DNA from: Bacteroidales bacterium | GTDB lineage: Bacteria > Bacteroidota > Bacteroidia > Bacteroidales > Porphyromonadaceae | Reading direction: 5' to 3' | Length of the DNA: 64,000 nt | Assembly (NCBI GenBank): GCA_004555765.1 | Contig: SFHG01000013.1 | Coordinates: 1 to 64,000, forward strand | Shown here: one piece after another, positions 7,668 to 15,851 of the stretch | Position numbering within the stretch: the stretch's first letter is position 1 | Layout: each line of letters begins with the position of its first letter | Program-made: the position numbers and the translations under genes | The notes under the pieces: generated by a model | Databases searched by the model: none | What the model saw: only the letters and a program-made list of their open reading frames with translations | What the model was told of the DNA's origin: nothing

Positions 7668-9107
7668 TTACTTGAGCTCGACGTAGCCGAGGTTCAGGAG
7701 TATCGGCTTGACGATGGCCGAGGCTGTGGTGCCTCCGCGGTCGATGTCAAAGACGATCTCGTCGATTTTCTGAGCAGAGATGTAAGGACGATGACTGAAG
7801 AGATAGGCAAAGGCACTGTGGTACTTGGGTTTCTGGAGCATTGCGGCCACTTCTGCCTGCTTTCCTTCCTGCCAATACATACAGGAGCGGAAGCCCGAAG
7901 TATTGGGGAAAATAGTGCTTTTGTCACGGAAGTCCCAAGAGTCTTTGATGAAGGATTGGTAGTCTTTGGTCATCGCATCAATGCTTCTGCCGAGGGGCAG
8001 ACCGTTGATCGCGAGGATACGGTCTCCGGGACGTATGCCCGCTTTCTCGGCAGGGCTGTTTTTGGCCACCTCTTTGACAACTTGGAGATCCCCGGAGTCA
8101 TAGGAGATACCCGTGTAGCGGAAGAGGAGATCGTGGCTGATGAAGGTGGGGTTCATCAAATACCGGGTGAAGGGGAAGTTCGCAAGAAGCAGCGGGGCAT
8201 TCGCTGCCACATACTCTTCGACCGAGTAGGGCTCATTCAGCAGCTCGCTCGCAGAGACGCTCCAGACGAGGGCTCCGCTCTTGGCTTCGACGATGTCGGT
8301 GCGGAACATCAGCGTGTTCTTGCCCGAAAATGCAGGCGTATTGATGCTGAGGAACGGGAACTCGCCCATCCGCCCGATACGGGCATCGTAACGGTAATTC
8401 TTGAACTCCGGATTGAGGTTCGCATCCGATCCGGGACGCAGATTTTGATTGGCTCCGAACGTGCCGTCGTACCGTATGATGAGGTCGCCGCCTTGGGTCT
8501 TTTCCTGCAACCCTTTTGCGGTAAGCTGCTTCGCGAGGTCACGGGCGACGGGCGTGTTGCCCTTGCCTTTCTCGAAAGAGAAAGTCTTGTAGTCCAGGAA
8601 GTTCTTCCCCGTGGGTATGGTGTGCTTGAGCGGGAGCGTAAAGCTGCGGTCGACCACGTCTTCGAGGCTGTACATATTGAAGGCGCGAGCGATGAGCTTT
8701 TCGTCCAAAGCTCCCGCAGGGTGGCATACTTTGGTGATGTTTACCGTGAAGTCCGGCTTATTGAAGCGTGCGAGACCCAACGTGAGGAAACTCTTCGCGG
8801 GGTTGGAGAGCGCGGCGGTAATCTCTTCGTCGCTCATCTGCTGTGTATTTTTGCCGTCAATCGTGCGGATGATGTCCCCTACCTTTACCCCTTGCAAGTG
8901 TGCAGGACTGCCGGGAACGATGTCGGCGACGATGGCGTGCGAGTCGCCCCAGTTGGGCTGGTAGCTGATCTGGTACACTAAGCCGAGTTCGCACCACTCG
9001 CCTGTGCTGTTCGCAATGTTTTGGGCAAGCGCTCCGGTGCCGATGCTCCAGGAAAAGAAGAGTGCCGGCAGCGCGGTGAAGAGAAGGTTGAAGAGAGTCT
9101 TTTGCAT
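7668..9107 (-). CDS. Exported protein with two PDZ domains around a DUF4136-like region
   Basis: 479 residues with a signal peptide ending near Ala28. The first PDZ-like domain is about residues 40-115 (IVPGSPAHLQGVKVGDIIR), the second about 330-395 (KNSPAEKAGIRPGDRILAIN). Between them DYKTFSFEKGKGNTPVARDL and GGDLIIRYDGTFG resemble DUF4136 lipoproteins. No protease triad is visible, so the PDZ domains are not attached to an HtrA or Tsp catalytic domain; a scaffold or binding role in the periplasm is the likelier inference. It begins 9 bp after rfbC and ends a four-gene transcript (glycogen-synthase-like, DUF4270, rfbC, this gene). Confidence 0.75.
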   Translation of the reverse strand: MQKTLFNLLFTALPALFFSWSIGTGALAQNIANSTGEWCELGLVYQISYQPNWGDSHAIVADIVPGSPAHLQGVKVGDIIRTIDGKNTQQMSDEEITAALSNPAKSFLTLGLARFNKPDFTVNITKVCHPAGALDEKLIARAFNMYSLEDVVDRSFTLPLKHTIPTGKNFLDYKTFSFEKGKGNTPVARDLAKQLTAKGLQEKTQGGDLIIRYDGTFGANQNLRPGSDANLNPEFKNYRYDARIGRMGEFPFLSINTPAFSGKNTLMFRTDIVEAKSGALVWSVSASELLNEPYSVEEYVAANAPLLLANFPFTRYLMNPTFISHDLLFRYTGISYDSGDLQVVKEVAKNSPAEKAGIRPGDRILAINGLPLGRSIDAMTKDYQSFIKDSWDFRDKSTIFPNTSGFRSCMYWQEGKQAEVAAMLQKPKYHSAFAYLFSHRPYISAQKIDEIVFDIDRGGTTASAIVKPILLNLGYVELK

Positions 9108-9116
9108 CGCTTAAGT

Positions 9117-9668
9117 CTATAATCGTTTCTGGTATTGTTCAAATGTCCCGTAATGGCGGTCTTTCTCCGAGAGAAGTACCGAGCCCTCTTCCACCGGCCA
9201 CTCGATGGAGAGCGTGGGGTCGTTCCAAAGGATGCCGTCCTCCGCCTCCGGAGCATAATAATTGTCACACTTGTACTGGAAGAGCGCTTCGTCCGAGAGT
9301 ACGGCGAAGCCGTGAGCGAACCCCCGCGGGATGAAAAACTGCCGGCGGTTCTCCCCAGACAGAGTTACGGCATAATGCCGACCGTACGTGGCACTCTTTT
9401 CTCTAAGATCCACGGCGACATCCCACACGGTGCCACGGATGACGCGGACAAGCTTCGCCTGAGCTTTTTCGCCCCGTTGGAAGTGGAGACCGCGGACGAC
9501 CCCTTTTCGGGAGTAGCTCTCGTTGTCTTGGACGAAATGGACGACTCTTCCGATGGCTTTGGCGAAGTCCCGCTCCGAGAAACTCTCGAAAAAATAGCCC
9601 CGCTCATCCCCGAAGATCTTTGGTTCGAGGACGACCAATCCGTCAATGCCGGTCGGGGTGAGCGTCAT
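9117..9668 (-). CDS. rfbC: dTDP-4-dehydrorhamnose 3,5-epimerase
   Basis: 183 residues. Converts dTDP-4-keto-6-deoxyglucose to dTDP-4-keto-L-rhamnose for surface polysaccharide. Family blocks are easy to see: GLVVLEPKIFGDERGYFFES at the N-terminus, GVVRGLHFQ with the catalytic His, VWDVAVDLREKSATYGRH, and FFIPRGFAHGFAVLSDEALF. Length is normal for RfbC. Unlike the usual rfbABCD operon it stands alone here, wedged between a DUF4270 lipoprotein gene (14 bp upstream) and the PDZ protein (9 bp downstream). The rest of the dTDP-rhamnose pathway is not in the window. Confidence 0.95.
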   Translation of the reverse strand: MTLTPTGIDGLVVLEPKIFGDERGYFFESFSERDFAKAIGRVVHFVQDNESYSRKGVVRGLHFQRGEKAQAKLVRVIRGTVWDVAVDLREKSATYGRHYAVTLSGENRRQFFIPRGFAHGFAVLSDEALFQYKCDNYYAPEAEDGILWNDPTLSIEWPVEEGSVLLSEKDRHYGTFEQYQKRL

Positions 9669-9682
9669 AAGCCTTTCCGACT

Positions 9683-11170
9683 TCAGAAGGCGGCACCGTC
9701 CTTCCGCCTCGTGATCACGATGGAGAGTGCCTTATTGATGTCTCCGTCCTTGCGGAACTTCACGGCCGCAGGCAGAATCTGGTTGGATATGGAGGTGGAG
9801 ATCTTCTGAGCCGAACCGGAGCTGCCACTCCGCTCGGATGGGATGGTACGCTCAACGGGGATAAGTACGACGTGGAGATCCTCCGATGGCTTTGCTTTGA
9901 CGTGTTCGGAGAGAAGCGGAGCTATGTTGCCGAAAGTGTACGTGGCAGATCCCGCTATTGTCGTGGTACTGACGTAGGCGGTGAGGCGGGTATTAAGCTC
10001 CGTAAATTCGCTCTCGAAGAAATGTTGCACGCTGTCTCTTGGCAAGAGTAAGAGATAGGAGGGTGCATTCAAGAGGTAGGCATTGGCCTCGTTCGGCTCT
10101 CCGACGACTGTGAGGGGTGCGGAGTTCAGAGCCTTGACGATTCCAGGCTCCGGCTTCAAAAGACCCGCCAGACGGGTGGTGGGGATGGTGACCTCCGTAA
10201 AGACACCTGCAGGCGCCTTGATGTAGGAATACCCGCTCTCCGAAGCCGAGGCGCTTGTCAGCTTGTCCAAGTCGTAATTGCCGTACCGAGATGCCTGCGG
10301 GACTTCGCCCGTGTGGCTGAGTTCCTGTACCCCGGTGATGTACTCTTTTACGCCTTCCTTGGGCTTCGCGGGGTCGTATGCGGCGTTCTTTGTCTGATAA
10401 TAGAACGTGAGTGCTGTCCTTGCCACTCGGAGGATGCTGCCTTTACCGGCGCCGTTTTTGAGGTACACTCCGGGGAAGTAGGCATTAAAGGCCTCTTGGG
10501 AGGCGAATACGGGGTCGCCCTTCCGGCTGCGGTCGTAGATCTCTTGTCCGAAAGACTTGGAGATGGGGATCCGTATCGTGGTGGAGGTTTCGGTCTTGCC
10601 ATTGCCCGATGCGGCGGTGTAGGAGACCTGTCCTATCAGCTCGGCACCGTCTGTGTAGGCGCTGATGTCTCCGAGGGAATACTTGTCTCCCATAGGCGGC
10701 GTTTTCTTCAGCTTGTAGGCTTTCACTTCCATAGGCTGTGCGCCGTCTCCCGTGTATCCGCTGTAGTAGAGCGTGAGGAATACCGAGTCGATTTTGTCTT
10801 TGTAGACTTCTTTGGTGAATTTGAATCCCTTAGGCACGTAAAACTGCGTGAGGTACTCGCTTTTTACTTCTCCGTACTCTTCGTTGGGGATGCTGCCGAT
10901 ATAAGCGTAACCCGAGTTCACGAATATGTTATTGAGCGTCATACCGTCCGGGGTTGTCTCTCCCGTGAGGCGTCCGCCGAGACTTCCGGCGCTGATGGTC
11001 GAGTAGGAGAGCGGGAGGGTCGCCGTCTCGGTAGTCACTTTCGTGTAATCCGGTATCACTGAGAGACCGGTGGCGTCGTTGCGGCTTTCGCATCCTGCCG
11101 CCAGGAGTGCCGCCACGAGAAGTGTGGGCAGTGTCTGCCCGAATATATGGCGTGCGGGTTGATATTTCAT
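9683..11170 (-). CDS. DUF4270 family lipoprotein
   Basis: 495 residues. Hydrophobic leader followed by the lipobox LLAAGC with Cys27, so an exported lipoprotein. The body matches DUF4270: TGLSVIPDYTKVTTETATLP, a long run of beta segments with SVFLTLYYSGYTGDG, and the terminal LSIVITRRKDG. DUF4270 genes in Bacteroidetes commonly sit next to a glycogen-synthase-like gene, as here (93 bp downstream of it). The function is not established; a surface or carbohydrate-related role has been guessed only from this context. Confidence 0.85.
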   Translation of the reverse strand: MKYQPARHIFGQTLPTLLVAALLAAGCESRNDATGLSVIPDYTKVTTETATLPLSYSTISAGSLGGRLTGETTPDGMTLNNIFVNSGYAYIGSIPNEEYGEVKSEYLTQFYVPKGFKFTKEVYKDKIDSVFLTLYYSGYTGDGAQPMEVKAYKLKKTPPMGDKYSLGDISAYTDGAELIGQVSYTAASGNGKTETSTTIRIPISKSFGQEIYDRSRKGDPVFASQEAFNAYFPGVYLKNGAGKGSILRVARTALTFYYQTKNAAYDPAKPKEGVKEYITGVQELSHTGEVPQASRYGNYDLDKLTSASASESGYSYIKAPAGVFTEVTIPTTRLAGLLKPEPGIVKALNSAPLTVVGEPNEANAYLLNAPSYLLLLPRDSVQHFFESEFTELNTRLTAYVSTTTIAGSATYTFGNIAPLLSEHVKAKPSEDLHVVLIPVERTIPSERSGSSGSAQKISTSISNQILPAAVKFRKDGDINKALSIVITRRKDGAAF

Positions 11171-11263
11171 AAGTGTGAAAATCCTCTTTTTGTCCGGGAT
11201 GGAAACCGCGACCTGCGATCCACCGAGGTGCTAAGGTAGCAAATTATGCGCAAAAAACAGTCG

Positions 11264-12097
11264 TTATTTCTCCGTTTTGCCGATCAAGTCGTCGTAAAAG
11301 TCTTTCATAACTTCTATCGGAGTCTCGTTCGGGATGTATTCGATGTTTTTCTTGCCGGACTCGTCCACCAGTTTGACGAGGTCGCTCTTGATCTCTTCTC
11401 CGGAGAGGACGATGCCGTCGACGTGACCGATGATGAGTTTGTAGAGCGTTTCCCTGTCCGGGACGACCCCGTCTTTGAGGAAGGGATTGGTGATGCCGTC
11501 GTACTTAAGGACACCCGCGAGGCTTTCGCCGAAAGGCACCTCTGCGCCACTGTTGTAGAGCGAGAAGACGATTTTGGCGCCCGAGAGCGTGGGATCGTCC
11601 TTGAGTACGGTGCGGAGATACAGGGGTGCGAGACCTGAGAACCAGCCCTGACAATGGATGATGTCGGGAATCCACCGGAGTTTGCGGACTGTCTCAAAGA
11701 CACCACGGATGAAAAATACGCTCCTGTCTGCGTTGTCTTTGTACGGCTCCCCGTTGCCGTCGAAGACGGAACCCTCTCTGCGGGCGGAGAAGAGTTCGCT
11801 TGAATCGATGAAGTAGACCTGCATCCTTTGAGGCATCAAGTTGGCCACTTTGACGATCAGGGGATAGACGTGGTCGTTGACCGTCTGGTTGATGCCGGAG
11901 AGTCTGATGACTTCGTGCAACTGGTGCCTGCGCTCGTTGATGCTCCCGTAGTTCGGCATAAAAACCCGAATGTCCGCGCCTTTTTCCATCATACCGAGGG
12001 GCAGGACTGCAGAGCTTTCGCCAAAGGACTCAATGTGATAGGGCGCAATTTCTTGCGCTATGTACAGGATCTTTTTCTTTGGGGCTTGTATCTTCAC
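11264..12097 (-). CDS. Short glycogen/starch-synthase-like protein (GT5 N-terminal domain only)
   Basis: 277 residues, against about 480 for true GlgA. It opens KKILYIAQEIAPYHIESFGE and continues with MPNYGSINERRHQLHEVIRL and WIPDIIHCQGWFSGLAPLYL, clearly the N-terminal Rossmann domain of GT5 enzymes. The KxGGL substrate motif near the N-terminus is replaced by ESSAVLPLGM, and the whole C-terminal ADP-glucose-binding half is missing. Bacteroidetes carry this short form widely, often beside DUF4270, so it is a family rather than a truncation. I doubt that it is an active glycogen synthase. A TATCTTTG box lies 36 bp upstream. Confidence 0.8.
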   Translation of the reverse strand: MKIQAPKKKILYIAQEIAPYHIESFGESSAVLPLGMMEKGADIRVFMPNYGSINERRHQLHEVIRLSGINQTVNDHVYPLIVKVANLMPQRMQVYFIDSSELFSARREGSVFDGNGEPYKDNADRSVFFIRGVFETVRKLRWIPDIIHCQGWFSGLAPLYLRTVLKDDPTLSGAKIVFSLYNSGAEVPFGESLAGVLKYDGITNPFLKDGVVPDRETLYKLIIGHVDGIVLSGEEIKSDLVKLVDESGKKNIEYIPNETPIEVMKDFYDDLIGKTEK

Positions 12098-12133
12098 GTT
12101 CTTGTCGGAGTTCTCGTATTATTTTATCTCATA

Positions 12134-12141
12134 CAAAGATA
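12134..12141 (-). promoter_or_regulatory. Probable -7 box for the GT5-like / DUF4270 transcript
   Basis: Reads TATCTTTG on the minus strand, a match to TAnnTTTG, 36 bp before the start codon. No clear upstream TTTG box. Confidence 0.6.
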
Positions 12142-12176
12142 CCACTTTTTTAGATAGGTGTCCCGGGGAAATTTTT

Positions 12177-12256
12177 TGCACGTACCGAGGCATCCTTCCC
12201 GGTCTGTGTCCGGACAAAATTTCGGTCTGTGTCTCCTTCCCTTCCCGGTACGTACC
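12177..12256. repeat. 80-bp tetrad element T5 (F R R R)
   Basis: Units at 12177, 12200, 12223 and 12246: TGCACGTACCG, CGGTCTGTGTC, CGGTCTGTGTC, CGGTACGTACC, exactly 23 bp apart. It lies between two divergent promoters. A unit-like CGGGCTGTATG follows at 12274, off the grid by 5 bp (28 bp from the last unit). Confidence 0.93.
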
Positions 12257-12333
12257 AAAATGATGACGATCTCCGGGCTGTATGCCTACGGGGTGCAGTC
12301 CGGCAGAGGATGAGACGCTATCCGAAAAAACGG

Positions 12334-12341
12334 TACCTTTG
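12334..12341 (+). promoter_or_regulatory. Probable -7 box for smpB
   Basis: TACCTTTG, 34 bp before the smpB start codon. Confidence 0.6.
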
Positions 12342-12375
12342 TGGTTCCTGATAAAAATTTGGAGAAGGCACAAAA

Positions 12376-12849
12376 ATGGGAAAGAAGAAAGCCAATACAA
12401 AGCCGGGCGTTATCCGCAACAAGCGCGCGACTTTCGACTACGAGATCCTCGACACTTTTACCGCAGGCATCGTGCTTTACGGCACGGAGATTAAGTCCAT
12501 ACGTGGCGGTAAAGCATCGCTCGTGGATACTTTCTGCCTGGTCTCGAATGGTGAGGTCTGGGTCAAAAATATGTACATCGCAGAGTACTTCTTCGGCAGC
12601 TACAATAACCACGTCCCTAAGCGTGACCGCAAGCTTCTCCTCAATAAGCGCGAAATACGGGAGCTCGAAGCCGCCTCCAAAGATGTGGGACTCACCATTA
12701 TCCCGCTCAGACTCTTCATTAACGACCGGGGGCTTGCCAAAATGGAGATCGGCATAGCCAAAGGTAAAAAGGAGTACGACAAGCGAGCCGCCATCAAAGA
12801 GCGCGAAGAGAAGCGCATCGCCCGCGACGCCAAAAAAATCGATTACTGA
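12376..12849 (+). CDS. smpB: SsrA-binding protein SmpB
   Basis: 157 residues. Partner of tmRNA in trans-translation, rescuing stalled ribosomes. Diagnostic blocks are NKRATFDYEILDTFTAGIVL, YGTEIKSIRGGKASLVD and the C-terminal tail GIAKGKKEYDKR with the basic KEREEKRIARDAKKIDY. Length is normal. It stands alone on the plus strand between divergent GT5-like genes and convergent kdtA, with its own promoter box. tmRNA itself is not in the window as far as I can see. Confidence 0.97.
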   Translation: MGKKKANTKPGVIRNKRATFDYEILDTFTAGIVLYGTEIKSIRGGKASLVDTFCLVSNGEVWVKNMYIAEYFFGSYNNHVPKRDRKLLLNKREIRELEAASKDVGLTIIPLRLFINDRGLAKMEIGIAKGKKEYDKRAAIKEREEKRIARDAKKIDY

Positions 12850-12898
12850 CGAGAGCTTTGCAGAGTACCTCAGATGGAGGTAAAGGTCTCAACCCCTT

Positions 12899-14158
12899 TT
12901 ATCCGAAAATACGGGAGAGGATGAGACGGGTGGCTCCGGAGTTTTCCCTGAGAAAGTCCGCCGAAGCCTGACCCGCTCTCTGCCTGAAATCCCCGTCTGT
13001 AAGCAACTTCTCCAGAATTGTCGCCAGATCCTCCTCCGTTTCGTAGCTGAAGGCTCCGCCCTTTTTGATCAAGGCACCCGCTTCGGCAAATTTCCCGTGT
13101 CCGGGACCGAAGACGACGGGTAGACCGTAGACCGCGGGTTCGAGGATGTTGTGAATCCCCGCCCCGAACCCTCCGCCGATGTAGGCGAAGTCGGCATAGG
13201 CGTAGATACTGGAGAGAAGCCCTATCCGATCGATGACGAGGACTTCCGTCCCGACCGGTGCTTCACCTTGTGAGAAGAGGTGCGACTTGAGTGGCGGGAC
13301 CGTGCCCTCAAGGTTTCGAAGACGCTCCCCGCCGATTTCGTGGGGTGCTATGATGACGCGCATTTCGTCCCTGTGCTTTTTCAAGAAAGGCAGGTACCGC
13401 TCTTCGTCCTTGTCCCAAGAGCTGCCCACGACAAGGACGGGTAGACCTTTTTCTCGGGCTTCGGAAGCAAACTTTTCCACAATGGGAACACGGGCGGGAT
13501 TCCTTGCGATCTCGATGACGCGGTCGGCACGGGTGTCACCCGCCACGGTGACGTTCGTCACGCCGATACTTGCCAGAAGGTCGGCAGAGCCTTGCTCCTG
13601 GACGAAAATCTCCTTGAACGCACCGAGCGCCTCCCTGAAGATCGCTCCCCAGGGTTTGAAGAACGGCTGCCCCGGGCGAAACTTGGCCGAAATGAGGTAC
13701 GTAGGGATGCCCATCCGGCGCAAAAGGGAGAGCGTGCCGAGCCAAAACTCATACTTGACGAAGAGGACGATTTCGGGCGACAAAAGACGGACGAAGGCTT
13801 CGAGATCCTTACTCCCGTCGAAGGGCAGGTAGACGACGATGTCTGCAAGGGGATAGTCTTTTCGGACCTCATAGCCCGAGGGCGAGAAGAAGGTGAGGCA
13901 GATCTTATACCCGGGGTGCGCCTTTTTGACGGCCTCAATGACCGGACGACCTTGCTCGAACTCCCCGAGCGAGGAAGCATGCATCCAGAGATATCTGTCG
14001 GAGGGCTTCCGCTTTTCCCGAAGTCGTTCGATTGTCTCTTTCCTGCCCTCCGTCATAAGGCGGGCTTTGGGGTTGAAAGGCGCGGCGAGACGGATGCCGA
14101 GGAAGTAGGCGCCCGTGCCGAGGTTATAGAGGAGCCTTGAAAGGGGGTGTCCGGTCAT
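12899..14158 (-). CDS. kdtA: 3-deoxy-D-manno-octulosonic acid (Kdo) transferase
   Basis: 419 residues, GT30 family. Transfers Kdo from CMP-Kdo to lipid A at the cytoplasmic face of the inner membrane. An N-terminal hydrophobic anchor (LLYNLGTGAYFLGIRLAAPF) is followed by LWMHASSLGEFEQGRPVIEA, which holds the catalytic Glu, then IVLFVKYEFW and the nucleotide-binding half with VVGSSWDKDEERYLPFLKKH and EPAVYGLPVVFGPGHGKFAE. It starts 22 bp after gltX, so the two are probably co-transcribed. Confidence 0.95.
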   Translation of the reverse strand: MTGHPLSRLLYNLGTGAYFLGIRLAAPFNPKARLMTEGRKETIERLREKRKPSDRYLWMHASSLGEFEQGRPVIEAVKKAHPGYKICLTFFSPSGYEVRKDYPLADIVVYLPFDGSKDLEAFVRLLSPEIVLFVKYEFWLGTLSLLRRMGIPTYLISAKFRPGQPFFKPWGAIFREALGAFKEIFVQEQGSADLLASIGVTNVTVAGDTRADRVIEIARNPARVPIVEKFASEAREKGLPVLVVGSSWDKDEERYLPFLKKHRDEMRVIIAPHEIGGERLRNLEGTVPPLKSHLFSQGEAPVGTEVLVIDRIGLLSSIYAYADFAYIGGGFGAGIHNILEPAVYGLPVVFGPGHGKFAEAGALIKKGGAFSYETEEDLATILEKLLTDGDFRQRAGQASADFLRENSGATRLILSRIFG

Positions 14159-14180
14159 CTCGTGTCAGGTGAAGGGCAGA

Positions 14181-15698
14181 TTAGGAGAGCGCCCGGAGCG
14201 CTCTACGGATGCGGGTCACCGTCTCTGTCTTACCGAGGAAAGCGATGATGTCGAAGATGTGCGGCCCCATAGACTTACCGACGAGGGCAAGGCGGAGGGC
14301 ATTCATCACGGCACCCATCCCATACCCCTTTTCTTCGAGCCAGGTCGTGGCACGCTCTTCGAGCCGGGCGGGGTCTATCTCTTCGTCATATTCGTCAAGG
14401 AGGGCGATGAACCCTTCGAGGTGCTCGGGAGTGGAGGCTTTCCATCTCTTCTTCACTACCGCGGGGTCGTATTCGTCAGGCGCGACGAAGAGGTAGGACA
14501 CTTGCCCGGGGACGTCGCTGAGGAGGGTGATGCGGTCCTTGATGAGCATAAGGGCGGGAGCGAGACGGTCGGGGTCAATGTCGAGACCGACTTTGTGGAG
14601 GAACGGCACCGACAGCTCTGCCAATTCGGCTATGGGATAGTCCTGGACGTACTTGTGGTTGAACCACCGCGCTTTTTCGTAATCAAACTTGGCTCCGCTC
14701 TTGGAGACGTTTTCGAGGCGGAAGGCTTCCACGAGTTCGTCCATCGACATAATCTCCTGCTCCGTGCCGGGGTTCCAGCCGAGGAACGCCAGGAAGTTCA
14801 CGACCGCTTCGGGCAGATAGCCGCTCTCGCGGTATCCCATACTGAACGAGCCGTCGGGGTTGTCCCACTGGAGGGGGAAGACGGGGAACCCGAGGCGGTC
14901 GCCGTCGCGCTTGGAGAGTTTGCCGGATCCTTCCGGCTTCAAGATAAGCGGCAGGTGTGCAAAAGCGGGCATCTCGTCCGCCCAGCCGAGGGCACGGTAG
15001 AGGAGGACGTGAAGCGGAGCCGACGGGAGCCACTCTTCGCCTCTGATGACGTGGGTGACCTGCATCAAGTGATCGTCCACGATGTTTGCGAGGTGGTAGG
15101 TAGGGAGGTCGTCTGCCTGCTTGTAGAGGACTTTGTCGTCGAGGATGGAGGAGTTGATCGTCACGTCGCCGCGGATGAGGTCGTGGACGGTGATGTCTTC
15201 GCCAGGCTCTATTTTAAGCCTGAGGACGAAAGGCACGCCTTCTTCCTCCAGCTTCCGGCACTCCTCCGGGGAGAGGGCAAGGGAGTTCTTCATAGAGAGA
15301 CGGGTGGAGGCATCGTACTGGAAGTTGGGGACACTCTTCCGGACTGCGTCCAGCTCTTCGGGCGTATCGTAGGCTTTGTACCCTTTGCCCTCTGCGAGGA
15401 GGTAGTCCACGTATTTCCGGTAAATATCGCGTCTCTCGCTCTGACGGTAGGGACCGAGGTCACCGCCTGCGCTCACCCCTTCGTTGGGCGGGATGCCGAG
15501 CCAGCGGAGTGCTTCGATGATGTACTCTTCGGCTCCGGGGACGAAGCGTTGGGAGTCGGTGTCTTCGATGCGGAGTAGGAAGTCGCCTCCGTGCTGTTTG
15601 GCAAAAAGGTAGTTGTAGAGCGCTGTCCTTACCCCGCCGATGTGGAGTGTGCCGGTGGGCGAGGGGGCAAAGCGCACGCGTACTCTGTTATTTTGCAT
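14181..15698 (-). CDS. gltX: Glutamate-tRNA ligase
   Basis: 505 residues, class I aminoacyl-tRNA synthetase. The HIGH-type motif is in RFAPSPTGTLHIGGVRTALY near the N-terminus, followed by LLRIEDTDSQRFVPGAEEYI; the KMSKS-type motif is KLSKRDGDRLGF in the middle. The C-terminal helical anticodon-binding region is complete. Whether it also charges tRNA-Gln depends on GatCAB or GlnRS, neither of which is in view. It leads a gltX-kdtA pair and follows tetrad T6. Confidence 0.97.
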   Translation of the reverse strand: MQNNRVRVRFAPSPTGTLHIGGVRTALYNYLFAKQHGGDFLLRIEDTDSQRFVPGAEEYIIEALRWLGIPPNEGVSAGGDLGPYRQSERRDIYRKYVDYLLAEGKGYKAYDTPEELDAVRKSVPNFQYDASTRLSMKNSLALSPEECRKLEEEGVPFVLRLKIEPGEDITVHDLIRGDVTINSSILDDKVLYKQADDLPTYHLANIVDDHLMQVTHVIRGEEWLPSAPLHVLLYRALGWADEMPAFAHLPLILKPEGSGKLSKRDGDRLGFPVFPLQWDNPDGSFSMGYRESGYLPEAVVNFLAFLGWNPGTEQEIMSMDELVEAFRLENVSKSGAKFDYEKARWFNHKYVQDYPIAELAELSVPFLHKVGLDIDPDRLAPALMLIKDRITLLSDVPGQVSYLFVAPDEYDPAVVKKRWKASTPEHLEGFIALLDEYDEEIDPARLEERATTWLEEKGYGMGAVMNALRLALVGKSMGPHIFDIIAFLGKTETVTRIRRALRALS

Positions 15699-15765
15699 AG
15701 CCTGTCTGTTTTCGATCTCTCGTATTTTTGTCTTGTGAAAAGAGGCGTGTGTCGCGGTTGAATTT

Positions 15766-15845
15766 CGGTTTGTATCTCGATGATAGGAGACCCGTACCGA
15801 ACTTGTCTCGCCGGTCTGTGTCTCGCGATCTTCCCGGTCTGTATC
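15766..15845. repeat. 80-bp tetrad element T6 (R F R R), possible fifth unit
   Basis: Units at 15766, 15789, 15812 and 15835: CGGTTTGTATC, GACCCGTACCG, CGGTCTGTGTC, CGGTCTGTATC, exactly 23 bp apart. A weaker unit, AGGCGTGTGTC (8 of 11 to an R unit), sits one grid step upstream at 15743. Confidence 0.92.
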
Positions 15846-15851
15846 TCCTTT

